A DNA stretch of 64,000 nucleotides from Mycetocola_B reblochoni. Its GTDB lineage: Bacteria > Actinomycetota > Actinomycetes > Actinomycetales > Microbacteriaceae. The stretch is taken from positions 225,394 through 289,393 of the forward strand of contig NZ_RCUW01000005.1 in the NCBI RefSeq assembly GCF_003667525.1, given 5' to 3'. Made by a program: the position numbers and the translations under genes. The notes under the pieces were generated by a model that saw only the letters and a list, made by a program, of their open reading frames with translations, made no database searches and was not told where the DNA came from. Positions 17,883-26,226 of this stretch are shown one piece after another (position 1 is the first letter of the stretch; every line of letters begins with the position of its first letter).

Positions 17883-18058
17883 GTCGTGGGTGTCGTGGGT
17901 GTCGTGGGTGTCGTGGGTGTCGTGGGTGTCGTGGGTGTCGTGGGTGTCGTGGGTGTCGTGGGTGTCGTGGGTGTCGTGGGTGTCGTGGGTGTCGTGGGTG
18001 TCGTGGGTGTCGTGGGTGTCGTGGGTGTCGTGGGTGTCGTGGGTGTCGTGGGTGTCGT
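17883..18058. repeat. 9-bp tandem array, 19 perfect copies
   Basis: GTCGTGGGT is repeated 19 times without a mismatch from 17883 to 18053, with a partial 20th unit. It abuts the tetR promoter. Each frame would encode a simple peptide repeat, but there is no ribosome site or codon bias, so it is not considered coding. Perfect identity implies recent expansion and likely variability in copy number. Confidence 0.95.
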
Positions 18059-18257
18059 CGCGAGCTCCGCGCCGGCACGGGGTCAGCACAGGCACGGCTT
18101 CGCGGCTTCGGCGCCGGGCCGATCGCTCAGAGCGCGCGTCGACCACGCGGTCGTGCGCCCCGGCAGGTCGATTGACGGGCGGCGGCCGCGAACGGCGGTG
18201 TGCACCCCCGGGGTCGTCCCGGGCCGCGTCCCGCCCGCGTCCACGCCGCCCGCTATC

Positions 18258-18333
18258 TGGTGGGCCCGGTGGGGCTCGAACCCACGACCCGCGGATTAAA
18301 AGTCCGATGCTCTGCCAACTGAGCTACAGGCCC
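18258..18333 (-). tRNA. tRNA-Lys(TTT)
   Basis: The reverse strand folds as a tRNA: acceptor GGGCCTG with CGGGCCC, D-arm GCTCAGTTGGCAGAGC, anticodon loop CTTTTAA (anticodon TTT at 18298-18300), T-arm with GGTTCGAGCC, discriminator A and an encoded CCA at 18258-18260. Confidence 0.97.
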
Positions 18334-18587
18334 TACCGTGCCAGCTTACGGCGGCGCGACGGCCGGCTGCCACTCGGCCGGCCGTGGTCGTCCGCGGTGA
18401 CCGCGTCGTCTGTCGGCGGAGGGGGCCTGCGTCGGAGCGTGAGTGCCGGGCGGAGCTGCAGCCGGACTGCGCGCGTCCGGTCGGTTCGGGCGAGGGGGGG
18501 GGCAGCGCGCGATGCGGGACCGGTTGTCGGCGGCGGGGCGTATCCTGGTGCGTCGGCCGTGCGTGGCGGCCGGTGAAAGGCGTGTCG

Positions 18588-19217
18588 GTGACAGCAGACT
18601 TCCCCCGCCCGGTTCGGATGCCGGCCTCCCTGATCGACGAGTACGCGGGCGCGCCCGATCCCGCCGAGACGTCCCGCATCGCGCACGAGACGGCGCAGGC
18701 GCTCCTCTCCCGGGTGCGTGACGGCGGCGACGAGGGGGTCGTGGACCGTCTGGTGCGCTACACGGACGAGCACGGCATCGACACGCTCGCGCAGTTGTGG
18801 TCGGTGGCGCCGTCCCGCAGTCTTCCGGGGGTGCTGTGGCGCCTCAACCTGCTCCGGCTGGTGATCCGTCGGGCGCCGGAGGAGGCGGCGGTCCACTACC
18901 GGCGCGGGGTCGACGAGCTGCGGACCATCGACCCGGTCATCGCCGGCGCGGAGTCGCCGACCGGTCCGGAGGAGCTCGGGGCGCTCGCCGACACGATCCT
19001 CCGGGGCGCGTACAGCGGTGACTTCGCGATGGCGCTGGAGCGCGCAGCGTCCTACTGCCGCGTCGTGGCGGCTGGTGCGAGTGCTCACGCCGACGAGCAG
19101 GAGGCCGTCGTCCCCGCACGCAGCAGCGAGTTGACCACGCGGGCGCTGCGCCATTCCGAGTTCGCCGCCGACTTCGCCTCCGCCGCCCGGCGGTGGCGCC
19201 GGGGTGCTCTGGACTGA
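18588..19217 (+). CDS. Conserved actinobacterial protein of unknown function
   Basis: 209 residues from GTG 18588, chosen because AAAGG lies 7 nt upstream; in-frame GTG 18582 is too close to that site, and the longer upstream reading is Cys/Arg-rich. The protein is mostly alpha-helical and acidic to neutral, with the stretch YTDEHGIDTLAQLWSVAP and SRSLPGVLWRLNLLR; no catalytic motif is evident. Similar proteins in relatives are, from memory, sometimes labelled RNA polymerase beta subunit, but nothing here resembles that enzyme. No operon partner: tRNA-Lys is upstream on the other strand, and a strong hairpin ends the gene. Confidence 0.75.
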   Translation: MTADFPRPVRMPASLIDEYAGAPDPAETSRIAHETAQALLSRVRDGGDEGVVDRLVRYTDEHGIDTLAQLWSVAPSRSLPGVLWRLNLLRLVIRRAPEEAAVHYRRGVDELRTIDPVIAGAESPTGPEELGALADTILRGAYSGDFAMALERAASYCRVVAAGASAHADEQEAVVPARSSELTTRALRHSEFAADFASAARRWRRGALD

Positions 19218-19310
19218 CGGGCTGCGCTGGATGCTCGGGCTGACGGGCCGTGTGGCACTGCTTGGGGGCTGACGGGCCGTGCGGGATTGTGCGGGGCCGA
19301 CGGGCCGTGA
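19214..19310. repeat. Direct repeats CTGACGGGCCGTG at 26-29 bp spacing
   Basis: CTGACGGGC occurs at 19214 (over the stop codon) and CTGACGGGCCGTG at 19240 and 19269, with a variant at 19297. The last three are 29 bp apart. No protein or RNA is recognisable in this 200-bp gap apart from the terminator that follows. Confidence 0.7.
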
Positions 19311-19360
19311 GAATCCCCCGCTGCCTCGTGCGACGACGGTCGTCGTGATCGCTGAACGAG

Positions 19361-19396
19361 GTGGGGCCCCGACCGTGTGAACGGTCGGGGCCCCAC
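19361..19396. terminator. Bidirectional terminator between convergent genes
   Basis: A perfect 16-bp stem with a GTGA loop (stem includes GGGGCCCCGACCGT) sits between the convergent 18588-19217 and 19418-22015 genes. Confidence 0.85.
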
Positions 19397-19417
19397 CCGT
19401 GTCCGGGCTGTCGGTGA

Positions 19418-22015
19418 TTACGCTCCGGCGCCCTGGCGCCGGCGGGCGATACCGAGCGCGGTGACCGCCAGCACGAGGAGCACGGCGCCGGCGAGCAGCG
19501 CACCGTTCGACTCCGCACCGGTCGAGGCCAGCCCGGCGTCGGTCGACGTCGAGGACTGACCGTTCGAGGTCGTCCCCGCCGCGGAGCCGGTCGTGGTCTC
19601 GTCGGTGTCGGTCGTCCCGCCATCGGTGGTGGCGGTGCCCTCGTCGTCGACGACGACGGTGAAGGCCTGGTAGCCCAGCACCTCGCCGCTGTCGTCGTAG
19701 GCGACGAGGTGGTGCTCGCCCGCGGAGAGCTCCGGCAGTGACGCCGTGGCGACGCCGTTCTCATCGAGCAGGAACCAGCCGAGGAACTGCGGCTCCGAGT
19801 GCACGGAGAGGCCGATCCAGCTGCCGGCCGCGGCGGGCGCGGTCACCGTGACGCTGCCGCTGTCGTCGGCGATGTCGAAGTCGACAGGTCCCTCGTGGTC
19901 CGCGGTGAAGAGCTCGTCGGTGGCGAGGGTGGGCTCGCCTTCCGGCTTCGTGGGCTCCTCCGTGGGCTCGGTGGTGGGCTCCGTGGTCGGCTCGGTCGTG
20001 GGCTCGGTGGTGGGCTCCGTGGTCGGTTCCGTGGTGGGTTCCGTCGTCGGCTCCTCCGTCGGCTCCGTCGTGGGCTCCGTGGTCGGCTCGGTGGTGGGCT
20101 CCTCCGTCGGCTCGGTCGTGGGCTCGGTGGTGGGCTCGGTCGTGGGCTCCTCCGTCGGCTCCGTCGTCGGCTCCGTCGTCGGGAACAGGACGGCCTTCTG
20201 CTCGTCGCTGAGCTCGACGGGCGAGCTCGAGAGCAAGGTCGCCGTCGTGATGTTGCCGTGCGCCACCCAGACGATCGCGCTGTAGGCGGTGTCGCGGTCG
20301 AGGCCAGCAGCGCCGACGGTCAGGGTGCTGGTGAAGGCTCCGTTCGCGAACGCGCCGGTGTACGGGTTCACCCAGTCGGCACCGACGAGGGCGCTGCTCT
20401 CGTAGGTGGTGGTGTCGTCCATCGCGTCCAGCAGCGCGGTCTCGATGACGCCCACGTACACGCCCATGGCGGGAGCGCCCGAGGAGTTGGCGGGCTGGGG
20501 GAGGGTCGTGTAGCCGCTGCCCGCGAAGGTCAGGCTCAGGCCGCTGCTCGCGTCGACGCCCGCGACCGTCACCTCGGTGCTGCCGCTCGGAGTCGGCTCC
20601 GTGGTCGGCTCGGTGGTGGGCTCGGTCGTCGGCTCCTCCGTGGGTTCCGTGGTCGGCTCCTCCGTGGGCTCTGTGGTGGGCTCCTCCGTCGGCTCGGGCT
20701 CCGGGGCCGGGAACAGAGCGTCGCGCTGCTCATCGCTCAGCGTGATCGGCTCGCTGTACAGCAGGGCGTCGCCGGTGGCGAAGCCGTGCGCGACCCAGAC
20801 CACGACCTTGTACGAGGCGTCGGCGTCCAGCTTGGATACCGGCGCCGTGAGCGTCGTCGAGAACGCGCCGTCCGTGATGCTCCGGATGTAGGCGACCGCG
20901 GCCGTGTTGGACGTGCTCACCTCGCTGTCGGCGATCGAGGTGTCCACGAGTGCGGCGTACACGCCCGAGGCGGGCTGACCGATCGACGAGTTGGGCAGGT
21001 CGAGGTAGTTCGCCCCCGACACGGACACGCTCAGGCCGTCCGCCGCGGAGGCTCCGGTGATCTCGACGGCGGTGCTGCGCTCGGGTGCGGCCACCTCGTA
21101 GGCGGCGGTGAACGGCGCCGCCACCTTGCGCGGCTGGATGCTGTTCTCACCACCGGCGGTGCTGTACCAGTACGAGGACTGGCCGGTGGCGACCTGGAAC
21201 TCCAGGAAGTCGGCGGGGAACGCCCCCGACCAGGCCTGGCCCAGCTCCTGGGCGTTGCGGCCGCCGATGTCCGACGGCACCTCGACCCCGAGGTAGTCGG
21301 GGGTCACGGTGATGCCGGCGTCGGTCACCTCGACACCGCTGAGGGTGGCGAGCGTCACGTCCTGCTGTGCGGGGAGGGTCGACCACACGGAGGGGTCGTC
21401 CATGTCCGCGCCGTAGCCGGACAGGTCGGCGGTGAGCGTTCCGGTGCCGTCGGCGGCGACGGTCAGCGTCGGGTCGCTCGCCGACCAGTAGGTCATGCCG
21501 CCGTAGTACACGACGGTGAAGCTGCCGTCCCAGTCGATGCGCGCGGTGTTGTCCGCGACGTTGACGACGCCCGCGCCGTCCGAAATCTGCACGCGGCTCT
21601 TGGTGTAGGAGTTCGCGGCGTTGCTGGCCTTGCCGTTGACGTTCCCGCCCTCGGCGAGAGCGCAACGGTCGGCGAACGCCGGGCTGGTCAGCCCGGTGCC
21701 CGCGGCGTCCGGACGAACGATGGTGGTGTTGCCCTCGCTGCTGGCGTAGAGCGAGCCGTTGTCGGCGGCGGTCCACACCCGTGCCGAGCCGGCGTCGCCG
21801 GCGACGCCGGCGGAGAGGAAGTTGCAGCCGCCGAAGTAGGAGCCACCGGTGCTCTCGTTGTTGATGGCCCAGTCGAACGTCACATCGCTGACAGGCTGTT
21901 CTGCTGCGGATGCCATCTGGGGGGTGAGGGTCAGCGCTCCAAGGGCGAGCGCCGAGGCGGCGACGGCGGCCAGCGCCGTTCGCACGCGTCTGCTGTGCTG
22001 ATTGCGGATTGTCAC
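19418..22015 (-). CDS. HtaA-domain haem surface protein with TEP-rich stalks and LAXTG sorting signal
   Basis: Cell-surface haem-binding protein, 865 residues. Order: signal peptide (1-38, ends MASAA), one HtaA domain (43-298, with FDWAINNEST, YFGGCNF and the closing IQPRK), a repeated unknown domain (about 316-436 and 480-612, each ending VWVAHG and then LSDEQ), two Thr-Glu-Pro stalks (441-475 and 613-688), a small beta domain (about 700-790), a Ser/Thr linker, LASTG at 829-833, a membrane segment and RRR tail. LAXTG is the class E sortase signal of high-GC Gram-positives. It is divergent from hmuT across two DtxR-like boxes, so iron starvation should induce both sides. Stalk codons are repetitive and may vary in copy number. 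Confidence 0.88.
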   Translation of the reverse strand: MTIRNQHSRRVRTALAAVAASALALGALTLTPQMASAAEQPVSDVTFDWAINNESTGGSYFGGCNFLSAGVAGDAGSARVWTAADNGSLYASSEGNTTIVRPDAAGTGLTSPAFADRCALAEGGNVNGKASNAANSYTKSRVQISDGAGVVNVADNTARIDWDGSFTVVYYGGMTYWSASDPTLTVAADGTGTLTADLSGYGADMDDPSVWSTLPAQQDVTLATLSGVEVTDAGITVTPDYLGVEVPSDIGGRNAQELGQAWSGAFPADFLEFQVATGQSSYWYSTAGGENSIQPRKVAAPFTAAYEVAAPERSTAVEITGASAADGLSVSVSGANYLDLPNSSIGQPASGVYAALVDTSIADSEVSTSNTAAVAYIRSITDGAFSTTLTAPVSKLDADASYKVVVWVAHGFATGDALLYSEPITLSDEQRDALFPAPEPEPTEEPTTEPTEEPTTEPTEEPTTEPTTEPTTEPTPSGSTEVTVAGVDASSGLSLTFAGSGYTTLPQPANSSGAPAMGVYVGVIETALLDAMDDTTTYESSALVGADWVNPYTGAFANGAFTSTLTVGAAGLDRDTAYSAIVWVAHGNITTATLLSSSPVELSDEQKAVLFPTTEPTTEPTEEPTTEPTTEPTTEPTEEPTTEPTTEPTTEPTEEPTTEPTTEPTTEPTTEPTTEPTTEPTTEPTEEPTKPEGEPTLATDELFTADHEGPVDFDIADDSGSVTVTAPAAAGSWIGLSVHSEPQFLGWFLLDENGVATASLPELSAGEHHLVAYDDSGEVLGYQAFTVVVDDEGTATTDGGTTDTDETTTGSAAGTTSNGQSSTSTDAGLASTGAESNGALLAGAVLLVLAVTALGIARRRQGAGA

Positions 22016-22094
22016 GTGGTATCTCCGTGCTCGAGGGGCCGACGGACCCGCGCTCGTGCGGGGCGCCGGAGAGGGTTGACCTGTACAGGCCGGT

Positions 22095-22133
22095 TAAGCG
22101 TAGCCTAAGGTTACTTAGGTGAGCGAGACCTAA
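22095..22133. promoter_or_regulatory. Two adjacent DtxR/IdeR-like iron boxes
   Basis: Two 19-bp sites, 22095-22113 (TAAGCGTAGCCTAAGGTTA) and 22115-22133 (TTAGGTGAGCGAGACCTAA), each match the DtxR consensus TWAGGTTAGSCTAACCTWA at 15 of 19 positions. They are one base apart in the 167-bp space between the divergent haem genes. The local AT content is far above the surroundings. Confidence 0.8.
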
Positions 22134-22182
22134 TTAAGTTCGCCCATCACTGACGTAGAACCCGCGCAACGACAGGCTTTTC

Positions 22183-23319
22183 GTGACCAGCACCCCCCAC
22201 CTCGCCGCATCCCCGCGCCGCATCAGCGCCCTCGTCGCCGGAGCGGTCGCCCTGCTTGTGACGGTCAGCGGGTGCACCCCGTCGGCGCAAGGAAGCGCAG
22301 CCGGAGCCGGCTGTATCGGTGCCGACACTCCCCTCGCCGAGCTCGACACCGTCGAGAAGCCGCGCGAGTGGGTGGGGGAGTCGACCGCGTGCCTGGCCGT
22401 CCAGTCCGTCCCCGCCGTCGACGTCACGACCGGACCCGAACTGCCCGTCACCGTCGTCGACAACCAGGACACCGAGGTGACCGTCACCGACACCAGCCGC
22501 ATCCTGGCGCTCGACATGTACGGCTCGCTCGCGGCAACGGTCTTCGGACTGGGACTCGGCGACAACCTCGTCGGGCGCGACACCTCGACCGGATTCCCGG
22601 AGGCGGCCGATCTGCCCCTGGTCACCCAGAACGGGCACGAGCTCAACGCCGAGGCGATCCTCGAGCTCGAGCCGAGCGTGATCATCACGGACTCCTCGAT
22701 CGGCCCGTGGGACGTCGTCCTGCAGATGCGCGACTCCGGCATCCCCGTCGTCGTGGTCACGCCGGAGCGCAGCCTGGAGAACACCGACGAGATCGTCTCC
22801 GCCGTGGCCGAGGCGCTCGGCGTCCCGGAGCGGGGCGACGCCCTCACCGCGCAGATCGACGCCGAGCTCGCCGACGTCGTGGCCGAGATCGACGAGATCG
22901 CGCCGGACGACGTCGCCGACCGGCCGCGCATCCTGTTCCTCTACGTCAGGGGCAACGCCGGCATCTACTACATCTTCGGCGAGGGGTCCGGCACGGACTC
23001 GCTCATCACGAGCCTCGGCGGCATCGACGTCGCCAGCGAGATCGGCTGGCAGGGCATGCGCCCGATGACGGCCGAAGCCCTCGTCGACGCCGACCCCGAC
23101 CTGATCCTCATGATGACCAAGGGGTTGGAATCCGTCGACGGCGTCGACGGACTCCTCGAGCGGATCCCCGCCGTCGCCGAGACCCGTGCCGGCCAGAACC
23201 GGCGCATCGTCGACATGAGCGACTACGAGATCCTCAGTTTCGGCCCCCGGAGCCCCGCCGTGCTCGACGCGCTCGCCCGCGCCATCTACGCCCCGGAGCA
23301 GAGCGGACCCGCGCAGTGA
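22183..23319 (+). CDS. hmuT: Haem ABC transporter substrate-binding lipoprotein
   Basis: HmuT-type class III binding protein, 378 residues. The signal ends in a lipobox (VSGC, Cys31) that anchors it to the outer membrane face. Two alpha/beta lobes joined by a long helix show typical text such as RILALDMYGSLA and the LEPSVIITDSS and DADPDLILMM strands. It should receive haem from the surface HtaA proteins and hand it to HmuU. GTG 22183 is the only start that keeps the signal peptide. First gene of a plus-strand operon controlled by the iron boxes at 22095-22133. Confidence 0.9.
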   Translation: MTSTPHLAASPRRISALVAGAVALLVTVSGCTPSAQGSAAGAGCIGADTPLAELDTVEKPREWVGESTACLAVQSVPAVDVTTGPELPVTVVDNQDTEVTVTDTSRILALDMYGSLAATVFGLGLGDNLVGRDTSTGFPEAADLPLVTQNGHELNAEAILELEPSVIITDSSIGPWDVVLQMRDSGIPVVVVTPERSLENTDEIVSAVAEALGVPERGDALTAQIDAELADVVAEIDEIAPDDVADRPRILFLYVRGNAGIYYIFGEGSGTDSLITSLGGIDVASEIGWQGMRPMTAEALVDADPDLILMMTKGLESVDGVDGLLERIPAVAETRAGQNRRIVDMSDYEILSFGPRSPAVLDALARAIYAPEQSGPAQ

Positions 23320-24395
23320 GCCACGGGGCCGACACCGTGACCCCCGTCCCCGAGCGCGGGACGAGGACCCGGGCAGGGATCGTCACGGCCGTCCTCGTCG
23401 TCGCACTGGCGGCCATGATCCTGGTCAGCGCCGGCACCGGTCAGCTGCACATCCCGCCCGGCGAGGTGTTCGGCTCCGTGATGCACCGCATCGGACTCGA
23501 CATCGGTCCGGTCCCCGCCCACGCGAACGGCGAGTCGGCGCTCTGGAACATCCGCTTCCCTCGCGTGGCGATGGCCGTCGTCATCGGTGCGGCGCTGGCC
23601 GTGGCCGGGCTGCTCATGCAGGCGATCTTCGGGAACCCGCTCGCCGAGCCGGGCGTCGTCGGCGTCTCCTCGGGGGCGGCGCTCGGCGCGGCCGCCACGA
23701 TCGTGTTCGGCTGGGGCTTCCTCGGTGAATGGACCATCGCGCTCGTCGCCTTCGCCTCCGGCCTCGCCGCGACACTCGTGGTGTACGTGATGAGCCGGTC
23801 GGGGGGACGGACGGAGATCGTCACCCTCGTGCTGACCGGCATCGCCGTCAACGCCTTCACGGGCGCGGGCCTGGCGCTCATGACGTTCCTCGGGGACCAG
23901 CAGGCCAGGGAGCAGATCGTGTTCTGGCAGCTCGGCAGCCTCAACGGCTCGCGCTGGGAGCAGCTCGGAGTCATCGTGCCGCCGATCGTCGCCGCGCTGG
24001 TCGTCGCCGTGGTGCTGGCGCGCAGGCTCGACCTGCTCTCGCTCGGGGAGAAGAGCGCCCGCCACCTGGGGGTCAACGTCGAGCTGCTGCGGATCGTCGT
24101 CATCGTCGTCACCGCGCTGCTGGTGGGCTGCGCCGTCGCCTTCGCCGGGACCATCGCCTTCGTCGGGCTCGTCGTCCCGCACCTGCTCCGCATGCTCATC
24201 GGCCCCGCCCATCGTCCGCTCGCCGTCACGAGCGTGCTCGGCGGCGCCCTGCTCCTCGTGACCGCCGACCTCATCGCCCGCACGGCCGTTCCGATGGCCG
24301 ACCTGCCTATCGGCATGCTCACCTCGCTCGTGGGCGGGCCGTTCTTCTTCTGGCTGCTGCGCCGCGCACGACGGACCTCGGGGGGCTGGGCATGA
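23316..24395 (+). CDS. hmuU: Haem ABC transporter permease
   Basis: FecCD/BtuC-type permease, 359 residues, about ten predicted helices. Family text includes IRFPRVAMAVVIGAALAVAG, FGNPLAEPGVVGVSSGAALG and FVGLVVPHLLRMLIG. GTG 23316 overlaps the hmuT stop (GTGA), and its end overlaps hmuV (ATGA). It forms the membrane channel with HmuV. The first 20 residues are polar and cytosolic. Confidence 0.92.
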   Translation: MSHGADTVTPVPERGTRTRAGIVTAVLVVALAAMILVSAGTGQLHIPPGEVFGSVMHRIGLDIGPVPAHANGESALWNIRFPRVAMAVVIGAALAVAGLLMQAIFGNPLAEPGVVGVSSGAALGAAATIVFGWGFLGEWTIALVAFASGLAATLVVYVMSRSGGRTEIVTLVLTGIAVNAFTGAGLALMTFLGDQQAREQIVFWQLGSLNGSRWEQLGVIVPPIVAALVVAVVLARRLDLLSLGEKSARHLGVNVELLRIVVIVVTALLVGCAVAFAGTIAFVGLVVPHLLRMLIGPAHRPLAVTSVLGGALLLVTADLIARTAVPMADLPIGMLTSLVGGPFFFWLLRRARRTSGGWA

Positions 24396-25276
24396 GCGCC
24401 GCCGAGACCCGAACGGACGTCCCCGCGATCAGCGCGGAGGACATCACCGTCACCATCGCCGGGCGCCAGATCCTCGCAGGCGTCGGCCTGACCCTGAACG
24501 ACGGGGAGCTCGTCGCCCTCATCGGGCCGAACGGTGCGGGCAAGTCGACGCTGCTCGCCGCACTCACCGGCGACCAGGACGTCAGCGGCGGCAGCATCCT
24601 GCTCCGCGGCAGGCCCCTCGAGCAGTGGCGGCTGCGCGAGCGGGCCAGGACCAGGGCCGTGCTGCTCCAGGACAACGCGGTGTTCTTCCCGTTCCCCGTC
24701 AGGGACGTCGTCGAGATGGGCAGGGCGCCCTGGCAGCGGACCGGGCGCGAGACCGAGGACGACGCCGTCGTCGACGAGGCCATGCGCGTCACCGAGATCA
24801 CCCACCTCGCCTCCCGCCGGGTGCCCTCCCTGTCTGGGGGTGAACGCGCCAGGACCGCCTTCGCGCGCATCCTCGCCCAGGAGACGGGCGTGCTGCTGCT
24901 GGACGAGCCGACCGCGGCGCTGGACCTCAAGCACCAGGAGGACGTGCTCGGGCTCGCGGCTGACCGCGCCAGGGCCGGCGACGCCGTGATCGTCGTTCTG
25001 CACGACCTCAACCTCGCGGCGGCCTACGCCGACCGGATCCTGCTCATGGACGCCGGCCGCGTCGTCGCCGAGGGGGCGCCCTCGTCCGTGCTCACACCCG
25101 AGCGGATCGAGCAGGTGTACCACCAGGCCGTCGATATCCTGCCCCACCCCGACGACGGCACCCCCGTGATCGTGCCGCGGCGCGGCCGCCCAGCGCACCA
25201 CGCCGAGCGGCCCGGCACGCACACCGCGTCCCCTGACGCCATCCCGACCCCGAACGAAAGCGAGAAGCGCCCATGA
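24392..25276 (+). CDS. hmuV: Haem ABC transporter ATP-binding protein
   Basis: ATPase of 294 residues. Walker A GPNGAGKST lies at 45-53, signature LSGGERAR near 143, Walker B LLLLDEPTAALD after it, and the switch His in VVLHDLN. ATG 24392 overlaps hmuU, and the stop overlaps the next gene (ATGA), so the operon is tightly coupled. The last 40 residues are Pro/His-rich and dispensable-looking. It powers haem import through HmuU. Confidence 0.93.
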   Translation: MSAAETRTDVPAISAEDITVTIAGRQILAGVGLTLNDGELVALIGPNGAGKSTLLAALTGDQDVSGGSILLRGRPLEQWRLRERARTRAVLLQDNAVFFPFPVRDVVEMGRAPWQRTGRETEDDAVVDEAMRVTEITHLASRRVPSLSGGERARTAFARILAQETGVLLLDEPTAALDLKHQEDVLGLAADRARAGDAVIVVLHDLNLAAAYADRILLMDAGRVVAEGAPSSVLTPERIEQVYHQAVDILPHPDDGTPVIVPRRGRPAHHAERPGTHTASPDAIPTPNESEKRP

Positions 25277-26226
25277 GTGCGACGACCAGCCAGTCAGGAC
25301 CCCGCCGCCGCGGAGGGGCGCTCAGGGGACGGGTGGCCGCGCTCGCCGCCGTGGCGCTCGCCGCGCTCCCCGCGGGCGGCATCGTCGGGGGCGTCGGCGC
25401 GCAACCCGCCCACGCGGCCGGCTCGGTGTCGGTCACGGTGGAGGGCGACAGCTCGCTCAGCGCGGTCGCCGACCCGGTGTACCAGACGACACTGCGGCTG
25501 AACGGCTCGGGGTTCCAGTCGATCAAGAACGGCTTCGGCGGGATCTACGTGCTCTTCGGCTGGGTCGACGGCGACGGCTGGCAGCCGAGCGCGGGCGGGG
25601 TCACCGGAACCGACTACCGCTATGTGCCCGACAACGAGACCGACCCGGTCGGCTTCGCCAGCTTCGTCACCTTCCCCGGCAGCTCGACCGCGTACGCCGC
25701 CAACGGCGGAGAGCTCGCCGAGGACGGCACCTGGTCGACGACCCTGACGGTCCCCGGTGCGACCTTCACCGCGCTCGACCGCAGCGGGACCCCGAGCGAG
25801 GTCGACTGCACCCAGGTCCAGTGCGGCATCATCACGATCGGCGCCCACGGCGTCAAGAACGCCAGCAACGAGTCGTTCACGCCCATCACCTTCCGCGACC
25901 TGTACAGCGGCAGCGGCGACGCCACCATCGCGGAGGTGCCGGCGGGTGCCGGGGCCATCGAGCAGATCGAGTCGGTGGGAGAGCCGAGCGCCGCTGCCAC
26001 CGCCGAGCCCTCGCCTGAGGAGACGCGCTACGTCACCGAGGCCCCCGATCCGGCGCAGGCGGAGGCCGCGGCCCAGTCGTCCGCCGTCGCCGAGCTGATC
26101 CCCGTGCTCGTGTGGGTCGTGGTGGGGATCGGCGTGCTCGCCGTGGTCGCGATCGGTGTCCTCGTGTGGGTGGCGGTCAGTTCGCGTCGCCGCCGTGCCG
26201 GATCCGCGGGCGGAACCGATGCGTGA
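25273..26226 (+). CDS. Membrane-anchored surface protein of the haem locus (HtaC-like position)
   Basis: 317 residues: Arg-rich signal peptide ending AHAAG (about 1-50), one extracellular domain (about 50-225), a Glu/Ala/Pro linker and a C-terminal membrane helix (about 277-303) with an RRRR stop. The domain ends with IGAHG (Ala191-His192-Gly193), matching the VWVAHG ends of two domains in the 865-residue HtaA protein; GSGFQSI and GGIYVLFGW also align with GSGYTTLP and MGVYVGVI there. One Cys pair (CTQVQC) may form a disulfide. It is coupled to hmuV and overlaps the next gene by 8 bp. A role in passing haem across the wall is likely, but no ligand can be named. Confidence 0.75.
   Translation: MSATTSQSGPRRRGGALRGRVAALAAVALAALPAGGIVGGVGAQPAHAAGSVSVTVEGDSSLSAVADPVYQTTLRLNGSGFQSIKNGFGGIYVLFGWVDGDGWQPSAGGVTGTDYRYVPDNETDPVGFASFVTFPGSSTAYAANGGELAEDGTWSTTLTVPGATFTALDRSGTPSEVDCTQVQCGIITIGAHGVKNASNESFTPITFRDLYSGSGDATIAEVPAGAGAIEQIESVGEPSAAATAEPSPEETRYVTEAPDPAQAEAAAQSSAVAELIPVLVWVVVGIGVLAVVAIGVLVWVAVSSRRRRAGSAGGTDA

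Noticed and set aside
17883..18058. CRISPR array
   Set aside because: Units are 9 bp with no spacers and no cas genes are in the window.
17748..18299. Open frames across the 9-bp repeat giving VVG, VSW or HDT peptide repeats
   Set aside because: A 9-bp perfect repeat is open in most frames; there is no ribosome site or start linked to a promoter.
18588..19217. RNA polymerase beta subunit fragment
   Set aside because: A label I recall for similar proteins, but no rpoB motif is visible in its 209 residues.
25273..26226. Canonical HtaA domain in the 317-residue protein
   Set aside because: It lacks the FDW-IN-ES, YFGGCNF and IQPRK signatures; it shares the AHG-ending domain instead.
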